A DNA stretch of 7,453 bases from MGNI01 sp964353875 (GTDB lineage: Bacteria; Chloroflexota; Anaerolineae; Anaerolineales; E44-bin32): assembly GCA_964353875.1 (NCBI GenBank), contig CAYGXU010000140.1, positions 1-7,453 of the forward strand, given 5' to 3'. The notes beneath the pieces were generated by a model. The model did no database searches. It saw only the letters and a list, made by a program, of their open reading frames with translations, and was not told the origin of the DNA. The translations under genes were made by a program, and so were the position numbers. Below are positions 1 to 6,981 of this stretch, piece after piece; within the stretch, counting starts at the first letter, position 1; the number at the start of each line of letters is the position of its first letter.

Positions 1-49
1 CCAGCACACTGGGCAAGAGATGAGAGACCTGGGGCAGCCCCCTTTAAAT

Positions 50-119
50 CTCTTCCCTTTAGGGAAGGGATTTAGGGATGGGTCGATTTCGCGCTCTGAT
101 TTTTCTTGTCATTATTTGA
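50..119. repeat. Hairpin-bearing intergenic repeat, copy A
   Basis: This is one of two related units in the same intergenic region. It aligns without gaps to 184-253 at an offset of 134 bases, with about 51 of 69 positions identical by hand count. The longest exact block is 14 bases (TTTAGGGATGGGTC at 71-84). The left part folds into a hairpin with arms 46-57 and 62-73 and a TTTA loop; all pairs are Watson-Crick except one T-G pair (51 with 68). The shape recalls REP or MITE-like intergenic elements, but no transposase or terminal repeats are seen. There is no T-run after the stem, so it is not a classical terminator in either direction. Confidence 0.7.
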
Positions 120-183
120 CGGTCCCCTCTGGCGGATCGGGATATTTTAAGTAAAACTGGATATCCTCCTCTGCCCACCCCTG

Positions 184-253
184 CCCCTCCCTAAAGGGAG
201 GGGTTTTAGGGATGGGTCATTATCGCTCTCCGACCCTTCTCGTCATCAGTTAA
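184..253. repeat. Hairpin-bearing intergenic repeat, copy B
   Basis: This is the second copy of the repeat at 50-119. Its hairpin has 8-base perfect arms, CCCCTCCC at 184-191 and GGGAGGGG at 196-203, around a TAAA loop. Relative to copy A, the pair 53/66 (T-A) is C-G here (187/200), and the wobble 51/68 (T-G) is C-G (185/202). Pairing is therefore kept while sequence drifts. The right-hand 40 bases also align, so the repeat is longer than the hairpin. It lies about 170 bases after the deacetylase stop and could help protect or end the transcript, though no T-run follows. Confidence 0.7.
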
Positions 254-371
254 TAAAGGATCCTATCGATCCCGGTTATGATCCAATAATCGCCTTCAGC
301 GCCGATCATTTTAATGAATCGTCTCATCACAGACATACACCCGGATATTTTATGCGCGCTACGCCGAGAAT

Positions 372-1115
372 TCACTCGTCAGAAGCGACCAATTCCGATA
401 ATGTAACCACACGATAGCCTCGTAGCGTCAGCTCGGGCAGAATAGTCTCAAGCACCTCTACAGTACGAGCGCCGCGCGAGGCATAATCGTGTAGCACGAT
501 CACTGCCCCCGGTTGAACTTTCCAGAGGATGTATTTCTGAATAAACCATGCAGAACCTATCTGTGGATCGAAAGGATACACCGAACCCAACGCACAGCGA
601 TATCCATGTCTCTGGATGATCTCTAACATGTCTTTGTTGTACCACCCCGATCCCGGGCGAAACCAGCGAACTTCAGAGAATCCTGATAGCAATTCATCCG
701 TTTCAACTAATTGTGCTTCGAAGTCGGAAAGGGGCAATTGAATACTTGGCTCATCGAACTTGAGGTGATTTCCAATCTCGTGTCCTTCACCCACGAGACG
801 ATGGACGATCCCCTCATTTCCGGGGATGCGACTGCCGATTACGAAGAATGTCGCATGTGCATTATATTCTTTAAGACGGTCTAAGATCTTTGGGGTCTCA
901 ACCGGATCAGGGCCATCGTCAATTGTCAGAGCAACGACCAACCCTTCAACATCCACAGAGTATAAAACAGCAGGTGAGGCTTTTCGCAATCTGGCGATAA
1001 CCCATTCCGGTTCGAGTAGAACAATGCTGCCCGTTGCTATCAACGCAATCGCAAGCGTTCCCAGGAGAATCAGTATTCGTGATGACATGCGTAAGAATTG
1101 CTTACTCGACTGCAT
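372..1115 (-). CDS. Membrane-anchored polysaccharide deacetylase (NodB homology domain)
   Basis: The 247-residue protein is predicted to remove acetyl groups from an extracellular or cell-wall polysaccharide using a bound metal. Residues about 13-34 form one hydrophobic segment after a short basic stretch, so it is probably a signal anchor with the catalytic domain outside the membrane. The NodB domain spans about 60-242. Motif 1 is TIDDGPD (64-70), with the expected Asp pair D66/D67. Motif 2 is GHEIGNHLKFD (111-121), giving H117 and an Asp (D121) where many relatives have a second His. Motif 3 is the variant RWFRPGSGW (150-158) instead of the usual RPPYG. Motif 5 is VIVLHDY (205-211) with H209. 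The start is uncertain: ATG at 1115 and ATG at 1088 (residue 10) both lack a clear ribosome site. It lies 81 bases after the fusion gene. The substrate cannot be read from sequence; chitin-like polymers or peptidoglycan are possible. Confidence 0.9.
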   Translation of the reverse strand: MQSSKQFLRMSSRILILLGTLAIALIATGSIVLLEPEWVIARLRKASPAVLYSVDVEGLVVALTIDDGPDPVETPKILDRLKEYNAHATFFVIGSRIPGNEGIVHRLVGEGHEIGNHLKFDEPSIQLPLSDFEAQLVETDELLSGFSEVRWFRPGSGWYNKDMLEIIQRHGYRCALGSVYPFDPQIGSAWFIQKYILWKVQPGAVIVLHDYASRGARTVEVLETILPELTLRGYRVVTLSELVASDE

Positions 1116-1196
1116 TCAATTGTACAAGTTTGATTCTCATTTGGCTATTGATCTCATGAATATGAAATCCACACAATCAAACCAATGTAAGAACGA

Positions 1197-3692
1197 TTAC
1201 TCAACCAACATCCGTCTCAACACTTTACCCACAAAAGACTTGGGAAGCTCTTCTCGGAATTCGATATCCCAAGGTACAGCGTACGCTTCCAACCGTTTTC
1301 GACAAAGCTCTATCAATTCCTCCTTGGATAACTTCGTACCTGGTCGTGGTACAACGAAGGCTTTTACCCTCTGACCACCCTCACCTACAGAGACTCCCAC
1401 CACCGCAGCTTCCATTACTTTGGTATTCTCGTAGAGCACCTCCTCAACGTCTCTGGGATACACACTGTACTCGCCAGCCATGATGGTATCGCGTTTTCGG
1501 CTGATGATTTGGAAGAAACCATCCTCATCCATTACAGCAACATCACCGGTATATAGCCAACCATCACATAAGACTGACTCGGCTGATTCCCCATCATCCT
1601 CCAGATAGCCCTTCATTACCTGCGGTCCTTTAACCAGTAATTCGCCTACCTTCCCCTGAGGAAGATCCATTCCGGTCATGATATCTACAATCTTCGCATC
1701 CGTATTCGGGATGGGGATGCCGATGAAACCAACTTTTCCGGTGCGTTCAAAAGGATTGACATGGGTGACCGGTGATGCTTCCGTCAGCCCATATCCCTCC
1801 ACCAACCTCCCGTGAGTGAGTTTTTCAAATTTCTCTTGCACTTCAATGGGCAAGGGAGCTGCGCCACTTACGCAAGCCTTAATGGAAGAAAGGGCATAAG
1901 AGCGGATTCCGGGGGCATTATTTATCGCCATGTAAATCGAGGGCACCCCCGGAAAAATCGTCGGGCGATATCTTTTAATATGTGCAAGCACTTCTTGCAG
2001 TTCAAAATGGGGCAGCAAAACAATGGTCGCGCCCATGGCGATGGGAATATTCATAGCAGTCGTCATACCATAGCTATGTGTTAACGGTATTACAGCCAGG
2101 AAAGTCTCCTCCCCGGCATGCAAATCGGGGATCCAATGCCTCGTCTGAAGTGCATTAGCGACCAGGTTATTATGGGTTAAACCAACCCCTTTCGGCTCGT
2201 CGGTTGTACCGCTGGTATATAAAATCACAGCAAGATCTTCATTAGACACCTTGACTGCGGGAGGTTCCCGAGAGGCATCCATCATCATCCTGTCCATGAA
2301 GCTCCCTACGCGTTCCATGTCCGGCTCAACACTCTGCCCCAGACCTGCTGCCTCCCAACGTGCGAGGAGTTGACGATAGACGCGTGCAGAGACTACATTC
2401 TGAATATCCGCCAGGACAACCTTGAGCGGAAGTTGGGTTTTGACCGCCTCGGCTAACCCCGCAAAGACGCTTAATGTCACAAAAACCTTTGCCTTGGTCT
2501 CACAGATCTGATCGATGATTTGCGCAGCATTTGCATCTGGATTCGGAAGCACAACGATACCGCCTATTTTAAGTGTGGCGTAATAGGCGATAATCATTTG
2601 CGGGGTGTTGGGTAAAACCACCATGACACGATCGCCCGGTCCCACACCCAATCCATGCAAAGCATGGGCGAACTGGTTTACCAGTCGATCCAATTGTTGA
2701 TAGGTCAATTTCGAACCATAAAATACCGTCGCCGTTCGCCTGGGAAAACAATCAGCAGATGTTTCTAAGAATGCATGCAATGGCTGAGAAGGGATCGGAA
2801 TGGTATGGGGTGTGTGCTTTCCGTAAAAGTTCAACCAGGGACGATCAGAAGCTGATGGCGGTTTCCTCGCCTGATCGCGCCATGAGAATCTGGAACTACC
2901 TTCCTCACCAACGAAACGCTCAATGGCGCGATTGACCGCCTGACATCGCTCGAGTTGAACCTTATGTTTTGAGGCTCCAACATCAATCACCTCTGCTCCA
3001 TGGATTCTCTCGGCGACTCGGTCAAATACATAGCGCGGAAAATAGCGATCCCTCTCGCCGGTAATTACCAAAGTCGGCGTGTGGATTTCCCGAAAAAGAT
3101 CCCAGCCTTTCCACTTCTTCATGTTGTTTAACATCATCCGCTTCATAACATGGACTTCTGCATTCCATCTTGGTCGGTAACGCCATAGCGGTCGAAAGGC
3201 TGCAGCAGGCACGCGAGAAAGAAGGGAAGTGGCCCGCGGCAGAGGATATTCACCCGCTGTCGAGATGAGAATCAATTTCTCTAATCGCTCTGGGTAAGCA
3301 GCCGCATACTCGGCACATATTGAACCCCCAAAAGAATGGCCAACCAGAATAAATCGTTCCGGCAGATTGAGCTCTGCAGCGATAGCATTCAGGTCATCAA
3401 CCAATTCCGGCATAATATATTGCGTAAACGGCGCGTCGCTCTGACCATGCCCTCGCAGATCCGGCGCGATCACACGATAATTCCTTGCGAAATGGTTGAT
3501 TTGATATTCCCAGGTCTCTGCACAGCCGGCATATCCGTGTACAAATATGATCGTCCGCTCAACCCCCTCGGGTTGGATGTCGATCCCACTCAGATAGACA
3601 TCGGAAAGGCCGCGAATGGGAACTTGGAATCGGTATAGATTAAAATCCAATTGGATATCTTGACGTTTAAATCCGCGCAATTGCTTTTTCAT
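1197..3692 (-). CDS. Fusion protein: N-terminal serine alpha/beta hydrolase plus C-terminal long-chain acyl-CoA ligase (AMP-forming)
   Basis: One uninterrupted frame encodes two enzymes (831 residues from the ATG). Residues about 40-264 are an alpha/beta hydrolase with oxyanion HG (52-53), nucleophile elbow GHSFG (118-122, S120), probable acid D215 in GERD and probable His H243. A linker of about 40 residues follows. Residues about 300-831 are an ANL adenylate-forming ligase with YTSGTTDEPKG (492-502), GYGLTEASP (633-641), YTGD (714-717), a hinge near RKRD (732-735) and PKSFVGKVLRR (817-827) with catalytic Lys K823. The ligase half resembles Bacillus LcfA/FadD-type long-chain fatty acid CoA ligases. 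I chose ATG at 3692 because AAGGA sits 7 bases upstream (3700-3704); an in-frame TTG at 3716 would add 8 residues. The gene follows the glycosylase gene by 70 bases. Likely role, inferred: the hydrolase frees an acid from an ester or thioester and the ligase activates it with ATP and CoA. No signal peptide is seen, so it is probably cytoplasmic. Confidence 0.92.
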   Translation of the reverse strand: MKKQLRGFKRQDIQLDFNLYRFQVPIRGLSDVYLSGIDIQPEGVERTIIFVHGYAGCAETWEYQINHFARNYRVIAPDLRGHGQSDAPFTQYIMPELVDDLNAIAAELNLPERFILVGHSFGGSICAEYAAAYPERLEKLILISTAGEYPLPRATSLLSRVPAAAFRPLWRYRPRWNAEVHVMKRMMLNNMKKWKGWDLFREIHTPTLVITGERDRYFPRYVFDRVAERIHGAEVIDVGASKHKVQLERCQAVNRAIERFVGEEGSSRFSWRDQARKPPSASDRPWLNFYGKHTPHTIPIPSQPLHAFLETSADCFPRRTATVFYGSKLTYQQLDRLVNQFAHALHGLGVGPGDRVMVVLPNTPQMIIAYYATLKIGGIVVLPNPDANAAQIIDQICETKAKVFVTLSVFAGLAEAVKTQLPLKVVLADIQNVVSARVYRQLLARWEAAGLGQSVEPDMERVGSFMDRMMMDASREPPAVKVSNEDLAVILYTSGTTDEPKGVGLTHNNLVANALQTRHWIPDLHAGEETFLAVIPLTHSYGMTTAMNIPIAMGATIVLLPHFELQEVLAHIKRYRPTIFPGVPSIYMAINNAPGIRSYALSSIKACVSGAAPLPIEVQEKFEKLTHGRLVEGYGLTEASPVTHVNPFERTGKVGFIGIPIPNTDAKIVDIMTGMDLPQGKVGELLVKGPQVMKGYLEDDGESAESVLCDGWLYTGDVAVMDEDGFFQIISRKRDTIMAGEYSVYPRDVEEVLYENTKVMEAAVVGVSVGEGGQRVKAFVVPRPGTKLSKEELIELCRKRLEAYAVPWDIEFREELPKSFVGKVLRRMLVE

Positions 3693-3699
3693 CTTCACT

Positions 3700-3704
3700 T
3701 CCTT
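3700..3704 (-). promoter_or_regulatory. Ribosome binding site deciding the start of the hydrolase-ligase fusion
   Basis: On the minus strand the sequence AAAGGAAGTGAAG precedes ATG at 3690-3692. AAGGA is spaced 7 bases from the ATG. This favours that ATG over the upstream in-frame TTG at 3714-3716, which overlaps less suitable sequence. Confidence 0.65.
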
Positions 3705-3762
3705 TGGCGAATGCAATGAAGGTTCAGCAATGTACTTTGTTGCTCTTTAGATTGTTAACCCC

Positions 3763-5079
3763 TTATGCCCGCGGACGTCGCTCTCCATCCCCCCTATCCA
3801 ATAGAGGCTCCAGGCGTGAAAGAAACCGCAGGCTTGGCTCTCCTTTGATTCCATCTCCCAGCTTTACACGACTTGCATCCAAATAGAAGGCAAAATCCTG
3901 CAGACATCCGACCAAAGCTGTTTCCAATGCTTCATTCAACTGCACATCCGTTTCCCACCACCAATCCTTGATGATAAACTCACCCGATTTTCGATTAAAT
4001 CCGGGTTCAAAACGTGCCACGAAACGATCTCCATACAGCAAGGGCAGAACGTAATACCCGTACTTACGCTTGACAGCTGGTTTGTATACCTCCCAGACAT
4101 AATCAAAATCGAACAACCAGCGCAATAGGTTGCGATCCCAGAGAAGATTGTCCAAGGGAGCCAGAATCGCTGCTCGGGGATTGTTCCGCCCCTGAGCCAA
4201 AATTCTCTCCAGCATCGTCCAATCTTGCTGACGGATATAGAACCTCCGTTGAGGGAGTTCCTCCACAGCCAGCGATAGAAGTGCGCCTCGCTCATAGAGA
4301 CGCTGGATGATTGCTGAGCGTTGATCTTTCGTCCTCACTTCGAGGATTCCGCCCCAAAATTCCGAGGCGCCCAGATGCGCAATGCCCAGTCCTCCAATTC
4401 GTCGGAGAAAATGCCATTCCTGGAAGGCCTCGCTGGTCGGATGAGGATCGGAAGCCGCCAGCAAGTCTGCCGGAAGCAGGCGGTCTGCCAAATCGAAGAC
4501 CCGCCGAGTCCCGACGCGGTGATGGATCAGCAATTTCCCCATTGCATATAAAGAATCCAATGCCGCCTTGGTCAGACTGGAAGACCTGCCCCAGGACCAA
4601 TCAATCCTCTCCTGAAGATCGAGATCGATGGAAGACTTCGCCCCCCCATTACGGATTGACTCAAGCACGAAAGGCGCAACCCTCATGGAGGGGTTTTCAG
4701 GACCACCGTAATGTTGCTGAACATGAGCGCGGTGACGAGCAAAACAGGGCCAATCATGGCGAGCATATATCGAGGCCATCTTATCCCACCCATCCAACAG
4801 GAGACGATCCTCGTATACCAATTGCTCCAAGAAGTGAGAACGATATTTCCTAACACGGGACTGCAGCACCAGGTCGGGGTTACGTCCAACGACATTGACT
4901 GGATCGAATTGAATACAGCCGACATGGCTGATAAAATTTACGATCTGCTCTTTTCCCTTTAGACTCCTGGGTGGCCATAAATGTTGATGGGCCAGCAAGA
5001 AGCGCCTGGCTTCCGATTTGCTGATCTTGATCGGGGTATTTCCTCGTTCCTGTGGAGTTGCATATGAATTATTCTTCAC
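3763..5079 (-). CDS. Winged-helix DNA glycosylase of the YcaQ/AlkX family (HTH_42)
   Basis: The 438-residue protein belongs to the HTH_42 (formerly DUF1006) family. Characterised members AlkZ and YcaQ/AlkX are DNA glycosylases that remove alkylated bases and unhook interstrand crosslinks. The catalytic region carries CIQFDPVNVVGRNPD (55-69). Its Q57-F-D59 is the QxD form typical of YcaQ/AlkX, not the QxQ form of AlkZ. Further family-like stretches are LAPLDNLLWDR (306-316), WEVYKPAVKRKYGYYVLPLL (329-348) and the Trp-rich IKDWWWE (370-376). Length is near the roughly 400 residues usual for the family, with an N-terminal extension of about 17 residues before KISKSEARRFL. The start is GTG at 5077-5079, with GGAAGG 9 bases upstream (5089-5094). 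It lies 72 bases after the YciI gene and two genes after an SbcD-like nuclease, which fits DNA repair. Repair activity is inferred from family and motif. Confidence 0.88.
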   Translation of the reverse strand: MKNNSYATPQERGNTPIKISKSEARRFLLAHQHLWPPRSLKGKEQIVNFISHVGCIQFDPVNVVGRNPDLVLQSRVRKYRSHFLEQLVYEDRLLLDGWDKMASIYARHDWPCFARHRAHVQQHYGGPENPSMRVAPFVLESIRNGGAKSSIDLDLQERIDWSWGRSSSLTKAALDSLYAMGKLLIHHRVGTRRVFDLADRLLPADLLAASDPHPTSEAFQEWHFLRRIGGLGIAHLGASEFWGGILEVRTKDQRSAIIQRLYERGALLSLAVEELPQRRFYIRQQDWTMLERILAQGRNNPRAAILAPLDNLLWDRNLLRWLFDFDYVWEVYKPAVKRKYGYYVLPLLYGDRFVARFEPGFNRKSGEFIIKDWWWETDVQLNEALETALVGCLQDFAFYLDASRVKLGDGIKGEPSLRFLSRLEPLLDRGDGERRPRA

Positions 5080-5088
5080 TCTCTGCGA

Positions 5089-5094
5089 CCTTCC
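5089..5094 (-). promoter_or_regulatory. Ribosome binding site for the GTG-started glycosylase gene
   Basis: GGAAGG on the minus strand lies 9 bases before the GTG at 5077-5079. The frame has no early ATG (the first Met codon is residue 101), so this site supports the non-ATG start. Confidence 0.55.
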
Positions 5095-5151
5095 GGGGGG
5101 GAAAATTAGTGCTCACGCTGCCTGCCTAATACGGAGTGAATAGTATCCATG

Positions 5152-5475
5152 TTAATCGATAGGATTTTCCGCTATTACCGCGATTCGATAAGGGTATAGC
5201 TTCGCATGCATAACGCCATGTTGTACCGCCGGATCATTATTCATCACCTCTCGGGCGCTCTCTTCTGTCTTAGCACGGAATATCACGATACCGAAACTAT
5301 CCTCATCCACATTCAATGTTCGTCCAGCCAGGATGACCACACCCCGAAGCGCCAAGTCTGAAAGATAATCAAAATGCTTTGTGATAATTTCAGCCTCCTG
5401 TGCTGAAGGACCTTCGGATAACATTTCCAGTCGTGTGGGTTGGATCCGATAGAGATAGTGCTGTGTCTCCGGCAT
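5152..5475 (-). CDS. YciI-family protein (dimeric alpha+beta barrel)
   Basis: This small 107-residue protein matches the YCII-related domain along almost its whole length. Visible marks are an early beta strand (YLYRIQPTR, 7-15), a helix with H34 in KHFDYLSDLALRG, the strand VILAGRTL (47-54), the strand FGIVIFRA (61-68), and the family-like DPAV (81-84) followed by AKLYPYRIAV (91-100). H34 and D81 are candidates for the His and Asp that the family often conserves. The biochemical role of most YciI proteins is unknown, and I cannot assign one here. ATG at 5473-5475 is backed by GGAG 7 bases upstream (5483-5486). It sits between the SbcD-like gene (122 bases upstream) and the glycosylase gene (72 bases downstream) in the same direction, so co-transcription is plausible. 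Confidence 0.85.
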   Translation of the reverse strand: MPETQHYLYRIQPTRLEMLSEGPSAQEAEIITKHFDYLSDLALRGVVILAGRTLNVDEDSFGIVIFRAKTEESAREVMNNDPAVQHGVMHAKLYPYRIAVIAENPID

Positions 5476-5597
5476 CTTGTTTCTCCAGGAATGGATGGCT
5501 TCAATTCTACATCCATAGGGTTGAAGAGGATCGATTGGCCTCAGATAATGTTTCTCTCAGTCTTCCTACGCGGCAGTGTGGCTAGACGTTTTTCCAA

Positions 5598-6778
5598 TCA
5601 CAAAGGGTAGTTTACGGAAACATTCATGCTTTTCGGTGCAATCTTGCGCAGGTTGCTCGCGCTGAGAACCCATTGAATCTCTCCAGGTACATGCCCATGG
5701 ACTTGAAGTTTTANNNNNNNNNNNNNNNNNNNNNNNNNNNNNNNNNNNNNNNNNNNNNNNNNNNNNNNNNNNNNNNNNNNNNNNNNNNNNNNNNNNNNNN
5801 NNNNNNNNNNNNNGCGCTGAGAACCCATTGAATCTCTCCAGGTACATGCCCATGGACTTGAAGTTTTATCAAAGCATCCTGTGGTTGCCCTTGAAGCAAA
5901 TCCTTCAACTCCTGATTAAACGCCTCACTATAGGTGCTTGCAGTATTCAGGCTGAATTGAAGCATCGGGCGAGTAGGCAGGGGTTTGAAGGACACATCGA
6001 TCAATTCCCATTTGTGTCTTTCACCTTGTGAAAATTCAAGCATCACATAGCCCTTCTCTTCTTCCCTCTCAATAAACGACGTTCTTTCCACCGAACCGGG
6101 ATAAATAACATGTGTGGCCATTGGTTCTGCTGACAGATCATGTGTCAGGATTTGCTGGCGATGGATGTGCCCCGAAAGGACAGCCGCAAAACCTCCTGGG
6201 ATGTCCCTTCCACGCACGACCTCGGCGCCACTTCGAAAGGTATAGTCAGAAATGCCAACCGTAGCGCCCTCCACAACCTGATGCATACACAGCAAACGAA
6301 GATCCGCCTGCACGGATTTGTAACCAGTCTGTGCGACCAACAACGGAAATCGTTCGCGCACATCCCTCGAATAAGGAAATCCAGAAATGGAAATCCGTTC
6401 ACCTCTGATTGCCAACTCGAAAGTCCTTGGCTTATCAAAAATATACAGGTTGGGATGAGCCGACCAGAGGTGAAGAGGGATACGAGATCGCTCATGATTT
6501 CCTGGCACGAGGTAGACTGGGACACCCCGCTTGGCCACTTCGACCAATGGCTCCATGGCCATGTGGACTAAAGCGGCAGGTATTCTGCTGCGGTCAAACA
6601 GATCGCCTCCATGCACAACCAGATCAACCTCTCTTTCAAGCGCAGGATGCAATGCTCTTTTGAAATTAGTGAAAAAATCCTCCCCTCTGCGACGTCTCTC
6701 GATACGCGGTCGAAGAGGGAAATCCAATCCTAAATGGCTATCGGCAACCAATAGAATTCGGATGTGAGGGAGGGACAA
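5598..6778 (-). CDS. SbcD/Mre11-like metallophosphoesterase (DNA repair exonuclease), interrupted by an assembly gap
   Basis: The gene encodes a calcineurin-like phosphoesterase of the SbcD/Mre11 nuclease type, expected to cut DNA ends with two metal ions. Motifs are D13-S-H15, GGDLFD (57-62, D59), GNHE (93-96, N94/H95), H166, GHIH (203-206, H204/H206) and PGSVERTSF (227-235). These cover the full set of metal ligands. The C-terminal capping region runs from about 260. As written, the frame enters 100 Ns after residue 321. Overlapping the two identical 55-base flanks removes 155 bases and continues in frame with ASNLRKIAPKSMNVSVNYPL to a TGA at 5598-5600, giving 341 residues. The LRKIAPKSMNVSV ending suits SbcD-like capping domains. 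The start is TTG at 6776-6778 with AGGAAGG 5 bases upstream; no ATG is available early in the frame. No sbcC-like ATPase gene lies in this window. Confidence 0.87.
5659..5713. repeat. 55-base flank of the assembly gap, left copy
   Basis: These 55 bases, from GCGCTGAGAACC to GAAGTTTTA, are identical to 5814-5868 immediately after the N run. Exact identity up to both gap borders, and a length equal to a common assembler k-mer, mark this as the same genomic sequence written twice. It encodes part of the C-terminus of the SbcD-like protein. Confidence 0.9.
5714..5813. other. Assembly gap of exactly 100 Ns, probably spurious
   Basis: The run of Ns is exactly 100 long, the usual placeholder for a gap of unknown size. 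Its two flanks are identical over 55 bases, so the neighbouring contigs probably overlap and no sequence is missing. The true length between the flanks is then minus 55 rather than plus 100. Confidence 0.9.
5814..5868. repeat. 55-base flank of the assembly gap, right copy
   Basis: This is identical to 5659-5713. On the minus strand it encodes KLQVHGHVPGEIQWVLS of the nuclease, and the left copy encodes the same residues followed by the natural C-terminus. Only one copy is needed for a complete gene. Confidence 0.9.
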
Positions 6779-6783
6779 GCGAT

Positions 6784-6790
6784 CCTTCCT
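6784..6790 (-). promoter_or_regulatory. Ribosome binding site for the TTG-started SbcD-like gene
   Basis: AGGAAGG on the minus strand lies 5 bases before TTG at 6776-6778. The first in-frame ATG lies beyond residue 70, after the DSH and GGD metal motifs, so TTG is the reasonable start. A nearby ATG at 6793-6795 is out of frame. Confidence 0.65.
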
Positions 6791-6798
6791 ATCATGAG

Positions 6799-6804
6799 AT
6801 TATA
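6799..6804 (-). promoter_or_regulatory. Possible -10 box upstream of the SbcD-like gene
   Basis: The minus strand reads TATAAT here, 20 bases before the TTG start and just upstream of the ribosome site. The hexamer 17 bases further upstream (TCAGGT at 6822-6827) is a poor -35 box. If used, the transcript would start close to the ribosome site with a very short leader. The 240-base gap to the previous gene makes a promoter here likely in general, but this exact site is only a candidate. Confidence 0.3.
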
Positions 6805-6920
6805 TTGAGGGTTGTGAACCAACCTGAGGCCATCGTCCATAAATCAACTGGCCATCCTGTAAATATCCTGTCAAGCCGATAATAGCACTAATGTTCTAAT
6901 GAGTCAAAGGATGATATTGA

Positions 6921-6981
6921 CGGGTTTCGAACCTTAAAATCGCAATAACCTCAGGTACTCCCTCCAGCGGGTTTGGAACCT
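6921..6981. repeat. Pair of near-palindromic 14-base sites in the methyltransferase-nuclease gap
   Basis: CGGGTTTCGAACCT at 6921-6934 and CGGGTTTGGAACCT at 6968-6981 differ at one base and lie 47 bases apart in the same orientation. Each is nearly its own reverse complement around GGTT/AACC. A partial third copy in the opposite sense, AAGGTTCG, lies at 7007-7014. They could be operator sites for a dimeric regulator or remnants of a small repeat. No function can be assigned. Confidence 0.4.

Larger units (their letters stand above)
1..371. other. Gene-free tail downstream of the deacetylase, carrying two hairpin repeats
   Basis: No convincing coding region is visible in either direction. The stretch holds two related hairpin-bearing repeats, annotated separately, and a short GC-rich palindrome at 31-41 (GGGGC-A-GCCCC). 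The rest, about 254-371, is AT-richer and shows no clear promoter, RNA gene or ORF. Because the deacetylase ends at 372 on the minus strand, this is its 3' flank. The left edge of the window hides whatever gene comes next. Confidence 0.7.

Noticed and set aside
46..203. Hairpins at 46-73 and 184-203 as intrinsic terminators of the deacetylase gene
   Set aside because: The stems are strong but no T-run follows on the minus strand. They also belong to a longer repeat.
826..1374. Plus-strand ORF opposite the deacetylase and fusion genes
   Set aside because: It straddles two convincing minus-strand genes, shows no domain and has no family-like motif.
1197..3692. OleBC-type fusion for long-chain olefin biosynthesis
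   Set aside because: OleB uses an Asp nucleophile. This hydrolase has GHSFG with Ser, and the ligase half reads as a normal long-chain acyl-CoA ligase. No OleA or OleD gene lies nearby.
4311..4853. Long plus-strand ORF opposite the glycosylase gene
   Set aside because: Its translation is low-complexity, rich in Pro, Arg and Ser, without a recognisable domain, and it lies entirely antisense to a well-supported family member.
5566..5853. Small ORFs running through the Ns on the minus strand
   Set aside because: They arise only from the arbitrary 100-N length and the duplicated flank; one of them simply holds the true C-terminus of the nuclease.
5659..5868. Real tandem duplication around the N run
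   Set aside because: The copies are identical, end exactly at both gap borders and are exactly 55 bases long. Removing one restores a complete gene, which a real duplication would not be expected to do.
6869..6874. Perfect TTGACA -35 box on the minus strand
   Set aside because: At 16 to 19 bases downstream there is nothing close to TATAAT, so it does not form a convincing promoter.
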